DNA from: Pilimelia terevasa
GTDB lineage: Bacteria; Actinomycetota; Actinomycetes; Mycobacteriales; Micromonosporaceae
DNA: 64,000 bases
Assembly (NCBI RefSeq): GCF_014647915.1
Contig: NZ_BMQC01000003.1
Coordinates: forward strand, 124,001-188,000
Direction of reading: 5' to 3'
The notes below the pieces were generated by a model. The model did not search any database, was not told the origin of the DNA, and saw only the letters and a list, made by a program, of their open reading frames with translations. Shown piece after piece: positions 1 to 7,404 of this stretch (positions are counted from its first letter, which is position 1; each line of letters begins with the position of its first letter). The position numbers and the translations under genes were made by a program.

Positions 1-723
1 CTGCACCAGGGCGAGACCTACGTAGTGGACTCGCTGGACCTCGACGACGGCGTCGCACTGGTGACCGCCGAGGAGCCCGCCTGGACCACCCACGCGCGGG
101 ACACGACCGCGCTGTCGGTCGTCGGGGTCCGCCGGTACCGCGACGCCGGATCCGTCGGGCTGTTCCTCGGCGATGTCGAGGTCACCCACCAGGTCGTGTC
201 GTACCAGCGGCGGCGCCTCGGCTCCGGCGAGGTGATGGACACCCGGCCGCTGGACCTGCCGCCGCGGCAGCTCCGTACCGTCGCCGTCTGGTACACCGTG
301 TCGGCGGGGGCGCTGGCGGCGGCCGGTGTCGACCCCGCCGACGTGCCCGGTGCCCTGCATGCCGCGGAGCACGCGGCCATCGGCCTGCTCCCCCTGGTAG
401 CGACATGCGACCGGTGGGACATCGGCGGACTCTCGACGGCCGCCCATCCCGACACCGCCGCCCCGACCGTCTTCGTCTACGACGGACACCCCGGCGGCGC
501 CGGGTTCGCCGAACGGGCCTACGAGGCGGCCGCCACCTGGCTCGACGCCACCCGCACGGCCGTCGCCCAGTGCGGGTGCGCGACCGGCTGCCCGTCGTGC
601 GTGCAGTCGCCCAAGTGCGGCAACGGCAACCAGCCGCTGGCCAAGCGCGCCGCGGTCGCCGTCCTCGATGTCGTCCTGGCCGCACTGTGCGGGCCCTCGC
701 CCGAAGCGCGACCCGGGGCGTAG
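1..723 (+). CDS. DEAD/DEAH-type helicase, C-terminal part (DUF1998), truncated by window edge
   Basis: The frame is open from base 1, so the gene begins outside the window. The visible 240 residues match the C-terminal region of the YprA/MrfA-like helicases with a DUF1998 domain. Near the end there is a four-cysteine cluster, CGCATGCPSCVQSPKCG, typical of the zinc-binding site of this family. These ATP-dependent helicases are linked to DNA repair. The gene is convergent with a Tad pilus operon; the pairing of this helicase with those genes is a recognised actinobacterial neighbourhood (Rv3649 with Rv3654c-Rv3660c in Mycobacterium, from memory). The helicase motor domains are not visible here. 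Confidence 0.85.
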   Translation: MHQGETYVVDSLDLDDGVALVTAEEPAWTTHARDTTALSVVGVRRYRDAGSVGLFLGDVEVTHQVVSYQRRRLGSGEVMDTRPLDLPPRQLRTVAVWYTVSAGALAAAGVDPADVPGALHAAEHAAIGLLPLVATCDRWDIGGLSTAAHPDTAAPTVFVYDGHPGGAGFAERAYEAAATWLDATRTAVAQCGCATGCPSCVQSPKCGNGNQPLAKRAAVAVLDVVLAALCGPSPEARPGA

Positions 724-900
724 GGCGCCGGGTCGACCACCGGGTGGACACCGGCCCGGCCCGCACCGGGTGGGACCGCCGCGCTCCGCAGCGGTCGGGC
801 CGCAGGAGGCGGTCCGGTCCCGGGCGCTCGGGGCACGGACCGCCGCGACCCCGTTCGAAAGGCTCACGCCGTGGACGTCCGCCGGTCGCGCCGGGGTGCT

Positions 901-1335
901 GAGCGGGCCGGCCCGGGCCGTGGCGGCGACCCGCCTGCTCACACCGGGCAGCGGCGTGACATCCACGCCCGCCCGCACGACCACCTCGGCGGTACCGACG
1001 GCGCAGTGGTCGATCCCCGCGCCGTTGGCCGCGGCGACGGCCGCAGCCTGGGCGCAGCTCCGCGCGGGATCGGCCAGCACCCAGCGGGCACCGGCGAGTG
1101 CGGCCAGGTCCGCGGCCGTCCTGGCCCGGGCGGCGGCCACCCGGACGCCGCCGACGGCCACGGCCGCGGCGGCGGCCGCAATCACCACCAGACCCACCAT
1201 GAGCAGCCACAGCGAGGCGGATCCCCGGTCGTCCGCGACGGCTGCGCGACCCGCGCCGCGTCCGTACGGTTTGCCAGATCGGGAGCGCTGCCCCAGGCCA
1301 CCCGGTGGACGGGCAGCCGTAGCGGCCCGCGCCAC
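901..1335 (-). CDS. TadE-like protein of helicase/secretion neighbourhood (Rv3654c type); 3' end unresolved
   Basis: Translation from GTG at 1335 gives a leader, then DDRGSASLWLLMVGLVVIAA, one transmembrane helix, and a conserved tail with ARTAADLAALAGA and two cysteines (SCAQAA, DHCAV). This is the short TadE-like family that lies next to the helicase; relatives are about 85-115 residues and end soon after an ARAGP motif, which here falls at about 901-912. No stop follows: the frame stays open to base 1, antisense to the whole helicase segment. The listed 3' end is therefore where the recognisable domain ends, not a stop codon. GTG at 1389 is an alternative start. It is the last gene of the Tad operon and probably a minor pseudopilin-like component. 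Confidence 0.6.
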
Positions 1336-1480
1336 GTCCGATGCGGTGGCGGGCCTCGCGGCCGGGTCCAGTAGCCGGATCGATCTCACGGCCGCGTCCA
1401 GCGACGCAGAGGTGCGGTACGCGGAGACGCCGACGGCCGCCGAGCCGACCTCACGGCCCAGCCGGATGCCCGTGCTGACC

Positions 1481-1891
1481 TCATCCGCGGTCCCGGACCA
1501 TGCCGAGCCTGCCCGCAGCGGCCGGGACGACCCGGGGAGCAACACCCGGTTCCCAGGACGCGACAGCCGTGGCGGCGACCCTGACGCGGGGCACGGAGGC
1601 GCCGAACACGCGCACCGGAGCCTGGACCCGGATCCGCACCGTCCGGTCGTCCGCTGTCGCGCTGAGGGCGGCGCCGACAGGTGGATCGGTCCAGGGCGGT
1701 GCCGTGCGGCCCCGGGACTGGGCCAGCGCCGACTCGCGTGCCGCATGCAGGCACCAGACCCGCAGCCGCACCGCGTCCACGGCCGTCAGGCCCACGCCGA
1801 GCAGGAGCACCAGGGCGGGCAGGCCCGCGGCCAGTTCGGCGGTGAACATGCCGTCCTCGCGCGCCGCCACCTTGCGCAGACGCGTACCCAC
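1481..1891 (-). CDS. TadE-like minor pilin (Rv3655c type)
   Basis: The protein carries the sequence GMFTAELAAGLPALVLLLG. This is a prepilin-type site (glycine, then glutamate at +5) followed by a hydrophobic helix, as in TadE pseudopilins cut by a TadV-type peptidase. The rest is a beta-rich extracellular domain of about 100 residues. The start is uncertain: GTG at 1891 leaves a 14-residue basic leader before the cleavage site, whereas ATG at 1849 would remove the leader and so is unlikely. The frame is open far upstream, but that part overlaps the preceding small gene's flank and looks like high-GC noise. It lies between the small pilin-like gene and the second TadE-like gene. Confidence 0.7.
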   Translation of the reverse strand: MGTRLRKVAAREDGMFTAELAAGLPALVLLLGVGLTAVDAVRLRVWCLHAARESALAQSRGRTAPPWTDPPVGAALSATADDRTVRIRVQAPVRVFGASVPRVRVAATAVASWEPGVAPRVVPAAAGRLGMVRDRG

Positions 1892-2181
1892 CCGCCGCAG
1901 ACGGACCGCTGCCGGCAGGAGGCGCGCCGCCGTCGGCAGCCGTGCGCTGAGCCGCCGTGGGCGCCCATTCGCTCGCCGGGTGCCGCTGCGTACCCGACGC
2001 TCGCGGCCCGGTGCCCGCTCCGCCCCGTCGGCTTCTAGCCGCAACAGATCGGCTGCTGAGTGGGGCTGGGCCATTCCACCGGTGGATCCGTGGGGCGCGG
2101 CGGCATCCTGTGGTCGGGCTCGACCCGCGCCTCTTCGACCCCGGACCGGGCCGCCCGTGTCGGACGACCCGGCCGGGTGGC

Positions 2182-2352
2182 TCACGCCAGCGCCCGGTCG
2201 ACGAGGGCCGTCAGGGCGGCCTGCACCTTCTGGCTCGTGAGGACCTTCATCAACAGGCCCGCGAACGCCACCGCCGCCATGATCCCGACCGCGTACTCGG
2301 CGGTCGTCATTCCCCGGTCGTCGGCGCGCCACCGGGCCAGCATTCTGCGCAT
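2182..2352 (-). CDS. Small Flp-pilin-like protein (DUF4244)
   Basis: A 56-residue ORF with a strong AGGAG ribosome-binding site just upstream of ATG at 2352. The sequence includes DDRGMTTAEYAVGIMAAVAF, a prepilin-like cleavage site with glutamate at +5 and a single hydrophobic helix, followed by a short amphipathic tail. This matches the DUF4244 proteins (Rv3656c type) that sit between TadC and TadE in actinobacterial Tad clusters, where they are the likely major pilin. It starts 16 bases after the TadC stop, on the same strand. Confidence 0.8.
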   Translation of the reverse strand: MRRMLARWRADDRGMTTAEYAVGIMAAVAFAGLLMKVLTSQKVQAALTALVDRALA

Positions 2353-2367
2353 CACTCAGATCTCCTC

Positions 2368-2973
2368 TCAGGACAGCAACGCCGACGTCGACAGGACGGC
2401 GGCCACCACCGGCACCAGACCGGCGAGTACGAAAGCGGGCAGGAAACACAGCCCGAGTGGCAGGACGATGAGGACGCCGGCCCGCTGGCCGGCGGATTCG
2501 ACCGCAATTCGGCGGTCCGCCCGCAGGTCGTCGGCGATCCGGGCCAGCACGCCCGCCAGGGCGCCGCCGTTGGCGCTGGCCCGGACGGCGGCGTCGATCA
2601 GCCGCTGCGCTCCCGGGGCGACGGCGAGATGTCCCCACGCCTCGGCCGGCCCGGCACCCCAGCCCAGGGCGCGGGCGACCCGCCGCAGCGGTAGGGCCAG
2701 CGGGCCGTCGAGCGCGTCGGCGACCGCATCGGCGGCGTGCGCCACCGGCGCACCGGCCCGCAGCGCGGCGGCCAGGAGGTCGGCGGCGAGAGGAAGGTCG
2801 GCGGCGAGCCGGGCCTGTTCGGCGCGCACTGCGGCCGACGGCAGGTCGCGCAGGAGGCGCGCAGCCAGGGGTATCGCGACGGCGCCCGGGAGCACCCCCC
2901 ACCAGGCTCCGATGACGACGGCCAGGGTCACTCCCGCCCCGGTAGCGGCGGACCAGCGGACGTGCGGTCTCAC
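2368..2973 (-). CDS. TadC-like type II/IV secretion inner-membrane protein
   Basis: About 201 residues with the GspF/TadC arrangement: an N-terminal hydrophobic pair, a cytoplasmic helical domain (LAADLPLAADLLAAALRAGA, then ADDLRADRRIAVESAGQRA), and a C-terminal hydrophobic hairpin. GTG at 2973 overlaps the TadB stop in a GTGA arrangement, which is why I prefer it to the upstream start at 3012. With TadB it should form the membrane platform of the pilus assembly machine. Confidence 0.8.
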   Translation of the reverse strand: MRPHVRWSAATGAGVTLAVVIGAWWGVLPGAVAIPLAARLLRDLPSAAVRAEQARLAADLPLAADLLAAALRAGAPVAHAADAVADALDGPLALPLRRVARALGWGAGPAEAWGHLAVAPGAQRLIDAAVRASANGGALAGVLARIADDLRADRRIAVESAGQRAGVLIVLPLGLCFLPAFVLAGLVPVVAAVLSTSALLS

Positions 2974-3935
2974 CGCGGCACCGCCGCGGTCTCCACGATG
3001 CGGCGCGACCACGCCAGGCCGCTCAACTGGAGCAGCAGGGCACCGGCCGCGCAGGCGGCGCCCAGCGGCGTGTGCAGCAGCACGGCGGCGGGATCCACGC
3101 CCATCCCGTAGCCGAGCGCGATGCCGCCGGCCGGGAGAGCGGCGAGCAGCAGGGCGGTCGCCCGCGCGCCGGCACTCTGGGCGCCGGCCGCGGCCCGCAG
3201 CCGCGCGGTGGCGCGAAGGTCGGCCTCGATGCGTTCGACCAGCTCGACGACTGGTGCGCCGGTCCGCTCGGCGAGGCGGATGGCGACACCGAGGCGGGTG
3301 TCGTCGGCCGCTCCCAGACCGAGCGGCGGGTGGCCTGCGCGCAGCGCCGACGCGGCGTCCGAGAGCCGGTCCAGGGCTCGACGCTCCCGCTCGCGGCCGG
3401 CGACCGCGCGCCGCTGCCGGCGCAGCGCCCGCAGGCCGCCCGAGGTGTAGGCCGCCGCCGTCACGGCCGCCACCGGGCCGGCGACAGCGAGGGCGACTCC
3501 ACCGACGGCCACCGGACAGAGCCAGAGGCCGATGCCGTCGCTGGCCGCCCGCGCGACGCGGAGCGCCAGCGTTCTGGCCGTCCCCGACTCTGCGTCAGGC
3601 GCCGGGGCGTCCGCCGCCAGCGCGACGGCCGGTGGGTCAGCAGACGGCGGCGCCGGGCTGGGCACCGCTGGTGGATGTTCCCCGTGCTCCGCTCGGGCCA
3701 AGGCCTCCCACTGGCGGGGTTCCGCAGGTCGGCGGACCCCGAGATCGGGGGCGGCATGGTCGGTGGCGGGACCGACGGTGGTGTCGAACCCCTGCCGTAC
3801 CTCCGCGGGCGGCCGGAGGCGGTTGAGGCGCCGCAGGACCCGTCGGCGCCGCAGCCGCCCCTCAAGGAGCACAGACCCGACCACGAGCACCAGCGCGGTC
3901 GTCCCCAACAGGGCGAGGACCCGCGCCTCGATCAC
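2970..3935 (-). CDS. TadB-like type II/IV secretion inner-membrane protein
   Basis: 321 residues beginning with a transmembrane helix and a basic stretch (GRLRRRRVLRRLNRLR). A Pro/Ala-rich linker, two central hydrophobic helices, a GspF-type helical domain (RLAERTGAPVVELVERIEAD) and two C-terminal helices follow. It corresponds to TadB, partner of TadC and of the ATPase encoded immediately upstream. Its ATG overlaps the ATPase stop (ATGA), so the two are translationally coupled. Confidence 0.8.
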   Translation of the reverse strand: MIEARVLALLGTTALVLVVGSVLLEGRLRRRRVLRRLNRLRPPAEVRQGFDTTVGPATDHAAPDLGVRRPAEPRQWEALARAEHGEHPPAVPSPAPPSADPPAVALAADAPAPDAESGTARTLALRVARAASDGIGLWLCPVAVGGVALAVAGPVAAVTAAAYTSGGLRALRRQRRAVAGRERERRALDRLSDAASALRAGHPPLGLGAADDTRLGVAIRLAERTGAPVVELVERIEADLRATARLRAAAGAQSAGARATALLLAALPAGGIALGYGMGVDPAAVLLHTPLGAACAAGALLLQLSGLAWSRRIVETAAVPR

Positions 3936-5113
3936 GGTCCGCTCCGCAGAATCGGCGGTGGCGCTACATCGCGTGTCCGCAGCAACCTGGCCAGGTCATC
4001 GGCTGCCGGGCCGGGTCCGCGGGCGAGGTCCCAGGCGGTGCGGACCACCGCTCCGGCGCGGCCGTCGCCGGCCAGCACGCCGACCGACTGCACGACGCGG
4101 CGGCCGGCGTGCCGACGTACGTGGATCACCACGTGCAGCGCCGCCGTCGCCTGGGCGAACAGCGCCGCCGCGTCCAGCCCGCCCAGCAGGCCCAGGGCGG
4201 CGAGCCGGGCCGGTACGTCGGCGGGCGCGTTGGCGTGCAGGGTGCCGGCGCCGCCGTCGTGGCCGGTGTTGAGGGCAGCCAGCATCTCTGCCACCTCGGC
4301 GCCCCGGCACTCCCCCACGACCAGCCGGTCCGGCCGCATCCGCAGCGCCTGGCGCACCAGGTCGCGCAGCGTGATCGCCCCGGCGCCCTCGACGTTGGCG
4401 GTGCGGGTCTGGAGGGCGAGGACGTGCGGGTGAGCGGGGCGCAGCTCGGCGGCGTCCTCGACCAGCACGAGGCGTTCGTCGTGCGGGACGAGACCGAGCA
4501 GCGAGTTCAGCAGGGTGGTCTTGCCGGAGCCGGTGCCGCCGACGACGAGGAACGCCAGCCGTCCGGCGACCACCGCCCGCAGCAGGTCGGCGGCCGGGGC
4601 GGTGAGAGTGCCGCAGGCGACGAGCTCCGGCAGGGTCAGCGGCCGGCTGCGGAAGGTCCGCAGCGACAGGTACGGACCGTCCACGGCGATGGGCGGGAGC
4701 ACGGCGTGGACGCGGGTACCGTCGGGCAGCCGCGCGTCGGCGTACGGGCAGCCGTCGTCCAGTCGCCGGCCGCAGGCGGCCGCGAGGCGCTGGGCGAGCG
4801 TCCGCACCTCGCCGGTGTCGGCGAACCGGACCGCCGCGGGCCGCAGGCCGGCGCCCCGGTCGACCCAGACCTCGACGCCGTTGACGAGCACGTCGGTCAC
4901 GGTCGGGTCGGCGAGCAGCGGTGCCAGCGGGCCAGCGCCGACGAGGTCGTCGTGCACGCGGTCGGCCAGCCGTAGCAACTGGGCGTCGCCGAGGACCGCG
5001 GCCCGCGGCTCGGCCCGGACGGCGCTCACGACGGCCGCCCGGGAGGCCGGCGCAGAGTCGTCGGTGAGCCGGCGGCGCACCCGGACGGTGAGGCCTTCGG
5101 CCGACGGGCTCAC
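3932..5113 (-). CDS. TadA/VirB11-type secretion ATPase
   Basis: 393 residues. The N-terminal domain contains GPLAPLLADPTVTDVLVNG, followed by the Walker A motif GGTGSGKT at about residues 192-199, an acidic LVEDAAELR segment, and the TLHANAPADVPARL region of the VirB11/PulE superfamily. Length and motifs match the heli_sec ATPases of actinobacteria, which energise Tad pilus assembly. GTG at 5113 overlaps the stop of the CpaE-like gene (GTGA). The open frame continues upstream only as low-complexity Arg-rich sequence, so the overlapping GTG is the credible start. Confidence 0.9.
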   Translation of the reverse strand: MSPSAEGLTVRVRRRLTDDSAPASRAAVVSAVRAEPRAAVLGDAQLLRLADRVHDDLVGAGPLAPLLADPTVTDVLVNGVEVWVDRGAGLRPAAVRFADTGEVRTLAQRLAAACGRRLDDGCPYADARLPDGTRVHAVLPPIAVDGPYLSLRTFRSRPLTLPELVACGTLTAPAADLLRAVVAGRLAFLVVGGTGSGKTTLLNSLLGLVPHDERLVLVEDAAELRPAHPHVLALQTRTANVEGAGAITLRDLVRQALRMRPDRLVVGECRGAEVAEMLAALNTGHDGGAGTLHANAPADVPARLAALGLLGGLDAAALFAQATAALHVVIHVRRHAGRRVVQSVGVLAGDGRAGAVVRTAWDLARGPGPAADDLARLLRTRDVAPPPILRSGP

Positions 5114-6210
5114 GCCGCCACCGACCGGGAGGGGCCGAGCAGGTCGGCCAGAAGCTGCCGGCAGAGGGTGGCCAGCGGTCCACGGCGGTGGCGGGTGGGC
5201 GGCTGGCCGCGCTCCAGCGCCGCCGCCAGTCCCGGCTCGGGGCGGAGGGTGCCGGCCAGCGGTACGCCGAGGGCGGTCACCACCTCCAGCGCCCGCAGGT
5301 GGCCCGGCGCCGGCCCGCGGACGACCGCCTCGATCCGCTCCTGGTGTACCGCCGCGGCGGCGACGACCCGCGCGGCGGCCGCGGTGGCGCGCAGCTCGGC
5401 CGGAACGACCACCAGTGCCCGCTCCGCCGCCGCGAGGGCGTGGGCGGCGGCGGCCGGCAGGTGCCGCGGCAGGTCCACGACCACGAGGTCCCGGCCGCGG
5501 CGACCGGCATCCAGCGCGGCCGCCATCGCCTCGACCGGGATCGTGGCCGGCACGCCGCGGTCCCAGGACAGCAGCGACAGGCCGCCGCGGCCCGGCAGCG
5601 CGCGGACCAGGGCCGGTGCGGCGACGCGGCCCCGCGCGGCGGCCAGTTCCGGCCAGCGCAGCCCGTCCAGCTCCTCCCAGCCCAGCAGGAGGTCCAGTCC
5701 GCCGCCGAGGGGGTCCGCGTCGACCAGCAGGGTGCGCAGGGACGACTGCGCGGCGGTGTGGGCGAGAGCCGCGGCCAGGACGCTGCCGCCGGCGCCCCCA
5801 CGGCCGCCCAGCACCGCCACGGTCCGGCCGCGGCGCGCCGGCAGGGCCGGGGCGGGCTCGCCCAGCCGCGCCACGAGCCAGTGGTCGGCGTCGGGCAGCA
5901 AGGCGACGTGCGACGCACCGACGGCCGCGGCCAGCGATGCCGCCGGACTGTGGTCGCGGGCCAGCAGCACCACGTCGCGGCGCGGCGGGAAGTTCGCGGC
6001 GGCCCAGGCGGCCGCCTGGTCGACGCCGATGAGCACGAGCGGCGCGGCGGCGAAGTCGCGGCGCGCTCCGGCCGGATCGACGGCTACCTGCAGTTCGGTG
6101 TCCGCAGCGGCGGCCAGGCGCAGCAGGTCGTCCAGCAGCTCCCGGTCGGCGGTGACGACCAGGGGGCGGGCGGGACGCGGCGGGGTGGCGGTACGGGGAC
6201 GGGGCGGCAT
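5110..6210 (-). CDS. CpaE/Ssd-like septum-site-determining ParA-family protein
   Basis: 366 residues. A receiver-like N-terminal half precedes a ParA/MinD ATPase domain with the degenerate P-loop GGRGGAGGS at about residues 135-143 and LLVDADPLGGGLDLLLG. The P-loop has no lysine, as is usual for the actinobacterial CpaE homologues (Rv3660c type). It probably helps place the Tad machine; the mycobacterial relative also affects septation. ATG at 6210 has a GGAGG five bases upstream, which decides it over the longer frame beginning at 6318. It is the first gene of the Tad operon. Confidence 0.85.
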   Translation of the reverse strand: MPPRPRTATPPRPARPLVVTADRELLDDLLRLAAAADTELQVAVDPAGARRDFAAAPLVLIGVDQAAAWAAANFPPRRDVVLLARDHSPAASLAAAVGASHVALLPDADHWLVARLGEPAPALPARRGRTVAVLGGRGGAGGSVLAAALAHTAAQSSLRTLLVDADPLGGGLDLLLGWEELDGLRWPELAAARGRVAAPALVRALPGRGGLSLLSWDRGVPATIPVEAMAAALDAGRRGRDLVVVDLPRHLPAAAAHALAAAERALVVVPAELRATAAAARVVAAAAVHQERIEAVVRGPAPGHLRALEVVTALGVPLAGTLRPEPGLAAALERGQPPTRHRRGPLATLCRQLLADLLGPSRSVAA

Positions 6211-6291
6211 CGCGGCCTCCATCGGTGGGGGATCCGACCCGCACACCATCGGCGTGGATCCGCCCTCCGCGCCGCCGCCGGGCCGCCCTCC

Positions 6292-6318
6292 TGTGGACAA
6301 CGCCCGCCCTGTGGACAA
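6292..6318. promoter_or_regulatory. Pair of DnaA-box-like 9-mers upstream of the CpaE-like gene
   Basis: TGTGGACAA occurs at 6292-6300 and again at 6310-6318, in the same orientation and 18 bases apart. This is the reverse complement of TTGTCCACA, the high-GC DnaA box. The pair lies 80-110 bases upstream of the Tad operon start. Binding is an inference from sequence. Confidence 0.45.
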
Positions 6319-6465
6319 CGGCCGCTGCCCCGACGCGCCGTGCTAGACAGTCGACAGGCCCGCCGCGACCGCCGCGTTCACGGGCGTCGTCCGGCTACCA
6401 GGGCCGGCCGGACGACGCGACTGCTCTCCCGGAGATCGGAGCCGGGACTCCACCACCGGTACCGC

Positions 6466-6696
6466 TCAGGGGCCGGCCCGGTCCGCAGCCGAGCTGACCT
6501 GCGCCGACGACCGCACCAGGACCTCCCGGCGGGGGCCGTCGCCTCCGGTCCAGTGGATCTCGACGCCGGTGACCCGGATCCACGCCGGGTCGTCGTGCGG
6601 GGCAAGGCCGGTGACCCGGAGCGTGAGTGCGCCGACGCCGTAGGCGTAGTCCTCCTCCTCGATACGGATCACCTGGCCGGGCCGCACCATGGGCAT
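6466..6696 (-). CDS. Small hypothetical protein, beta-rich
   Basis: 76 residues from ATG at 6696, which has AGGAG five bases upstream. The sequence begins MPMVRPGQVIRIEEEDYAYG and continues with alternating hydrophobic and charged residues (LTLRVTGLAPHDDPAWIRVTGVEIHW), suggesting a small beta-barrel. There is no signal peptide or membrane segment. I do not recognise a named family. It is divergent from the MazF-like gene, with about 215 bases between them, and separated from the Tad operon by about 250 bases. Confidence 0.6.
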   Translation of the reverse strand: MPMVRPGQVIRIEEEDYAYGVGALTLRVTGLAPHDDPAWIRVTGVEIHWTGGDGPRREVLVRSSAQVSSAADRAGP

Positions 6697-6901
6697 CGGT
6701 ACTCCTCGTCGCCAGGAAGGAGGCGCTGTCGCGGGCCGATTCATCGTCCCGTGTGGACGCGCCGCGCGTGCCACGGTGGCCCATGGTGCCATCACGGACC
6801 AAAGACGAAATATGACAAGGAGGACAGGGTGCGCACGATCACCCGGACAGGGTCGCCCGCCCTGTCGATACCGACGTCGGCATGGCGGAAGGGTGCCTGG
6901 G

Positions 6902-6907
6902 TAGGGT
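6902..6907 (+). promoter_or_regulatory. -10 element of leaderless promoter for MazF-like gene
   Basis: TAGGGT is followed by six bases and then ATG at 6914. This spacing puts the transcription start at or next to the start codon, the usual layout of actinobacterial leaderless genes. No Shine-Dalgarno is present. Confidence 0.5.
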
Positions 6908-6913
6908 GCCCCG

Positions 6914-7387
6914 ATGAGACAGCACACCCGACGCCTGCTGGCCGGCCTGCGGGAGGTCGTCCTGCGGGTCCTGCGACCGACACCGGCGGCCACCCCGCGG
7001 TCCATACCCTCCACCGTCGCCGCCCGCCGGATCTCCTACGCGCCGCAACCGGACGGCGCCGCCGACCCGGGCGAGATCGTGTGGGCCTGGGTGGCGTACG
7101 AGGACGACCCCCGCCAGGGCAAGGACCGGCCCGTCCTCGTCGTGGGGCGCGACGGTGCGGCGGTACTGGGGTTGATGCTGTCCAGCAACGAGGCGCGCGA
7201 CGGCCAGCCGCACTGGCACGCACTGGGCGCCGGCCGCTGGGACGCCGCCGGCCGGCCGAGCTGGGCGCGGCTGGACCGGGTTCTCGTCCTGCCGGAGTCC
7301 GGCATCCGCCGGGAGGGCACCGCCCTGGACCGGGCGCGCTTCGACGCCGTGGCGGGGGCACTGCGCGACGGGTACGGCTGGAGCTGA
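6914..7387 (+). CDS. MazF/PemK-like protein
   Basis: 157 residues. After a 45-residue basic leader region comes a PemK/MazF-like barrel: EIVWAWVAYEDDPRQGKDRP, VLVVGRDG, LGLMLSSN, then WARLDRVLVLPESGIRREG. The residues that open a MazF fold (a strand ending in a proline-preceded RP, then VLVV) are visible. MazF proteins are sequence-specific ribonucleases, usually toxins with an adjacent antitoxin. No antitoxin gene is adjacent on this strand, and similar stand-alone proteins are common in actinobacteria, so a toxin role is not assured. Confidence 0.7.
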   Translation: MRQHTRRLLAGLREVVLRVLRPTPAATPRSIPSTVAARRISYAPQPDGAADPGEIVWAWVAYEDDPRQGKDRPVLVVGRDGAAVLGLMLSSNEARDGQPHWHALGAGRWDAAGRPSWARLDRVLVLPESGIRREGTALDRARFDAVAGALRDGYGWS

Positions 7388-7404
7388 CGCCGGGACGGCC
7401 GCGG

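Noticed and set aside
6914-7387. A two-gene toxin-antitoxin module with the MazF-like gene
   Set aside because: The nearest small gene (6466-6696) is divergent and shows no antitoxin DNA-binding motif.
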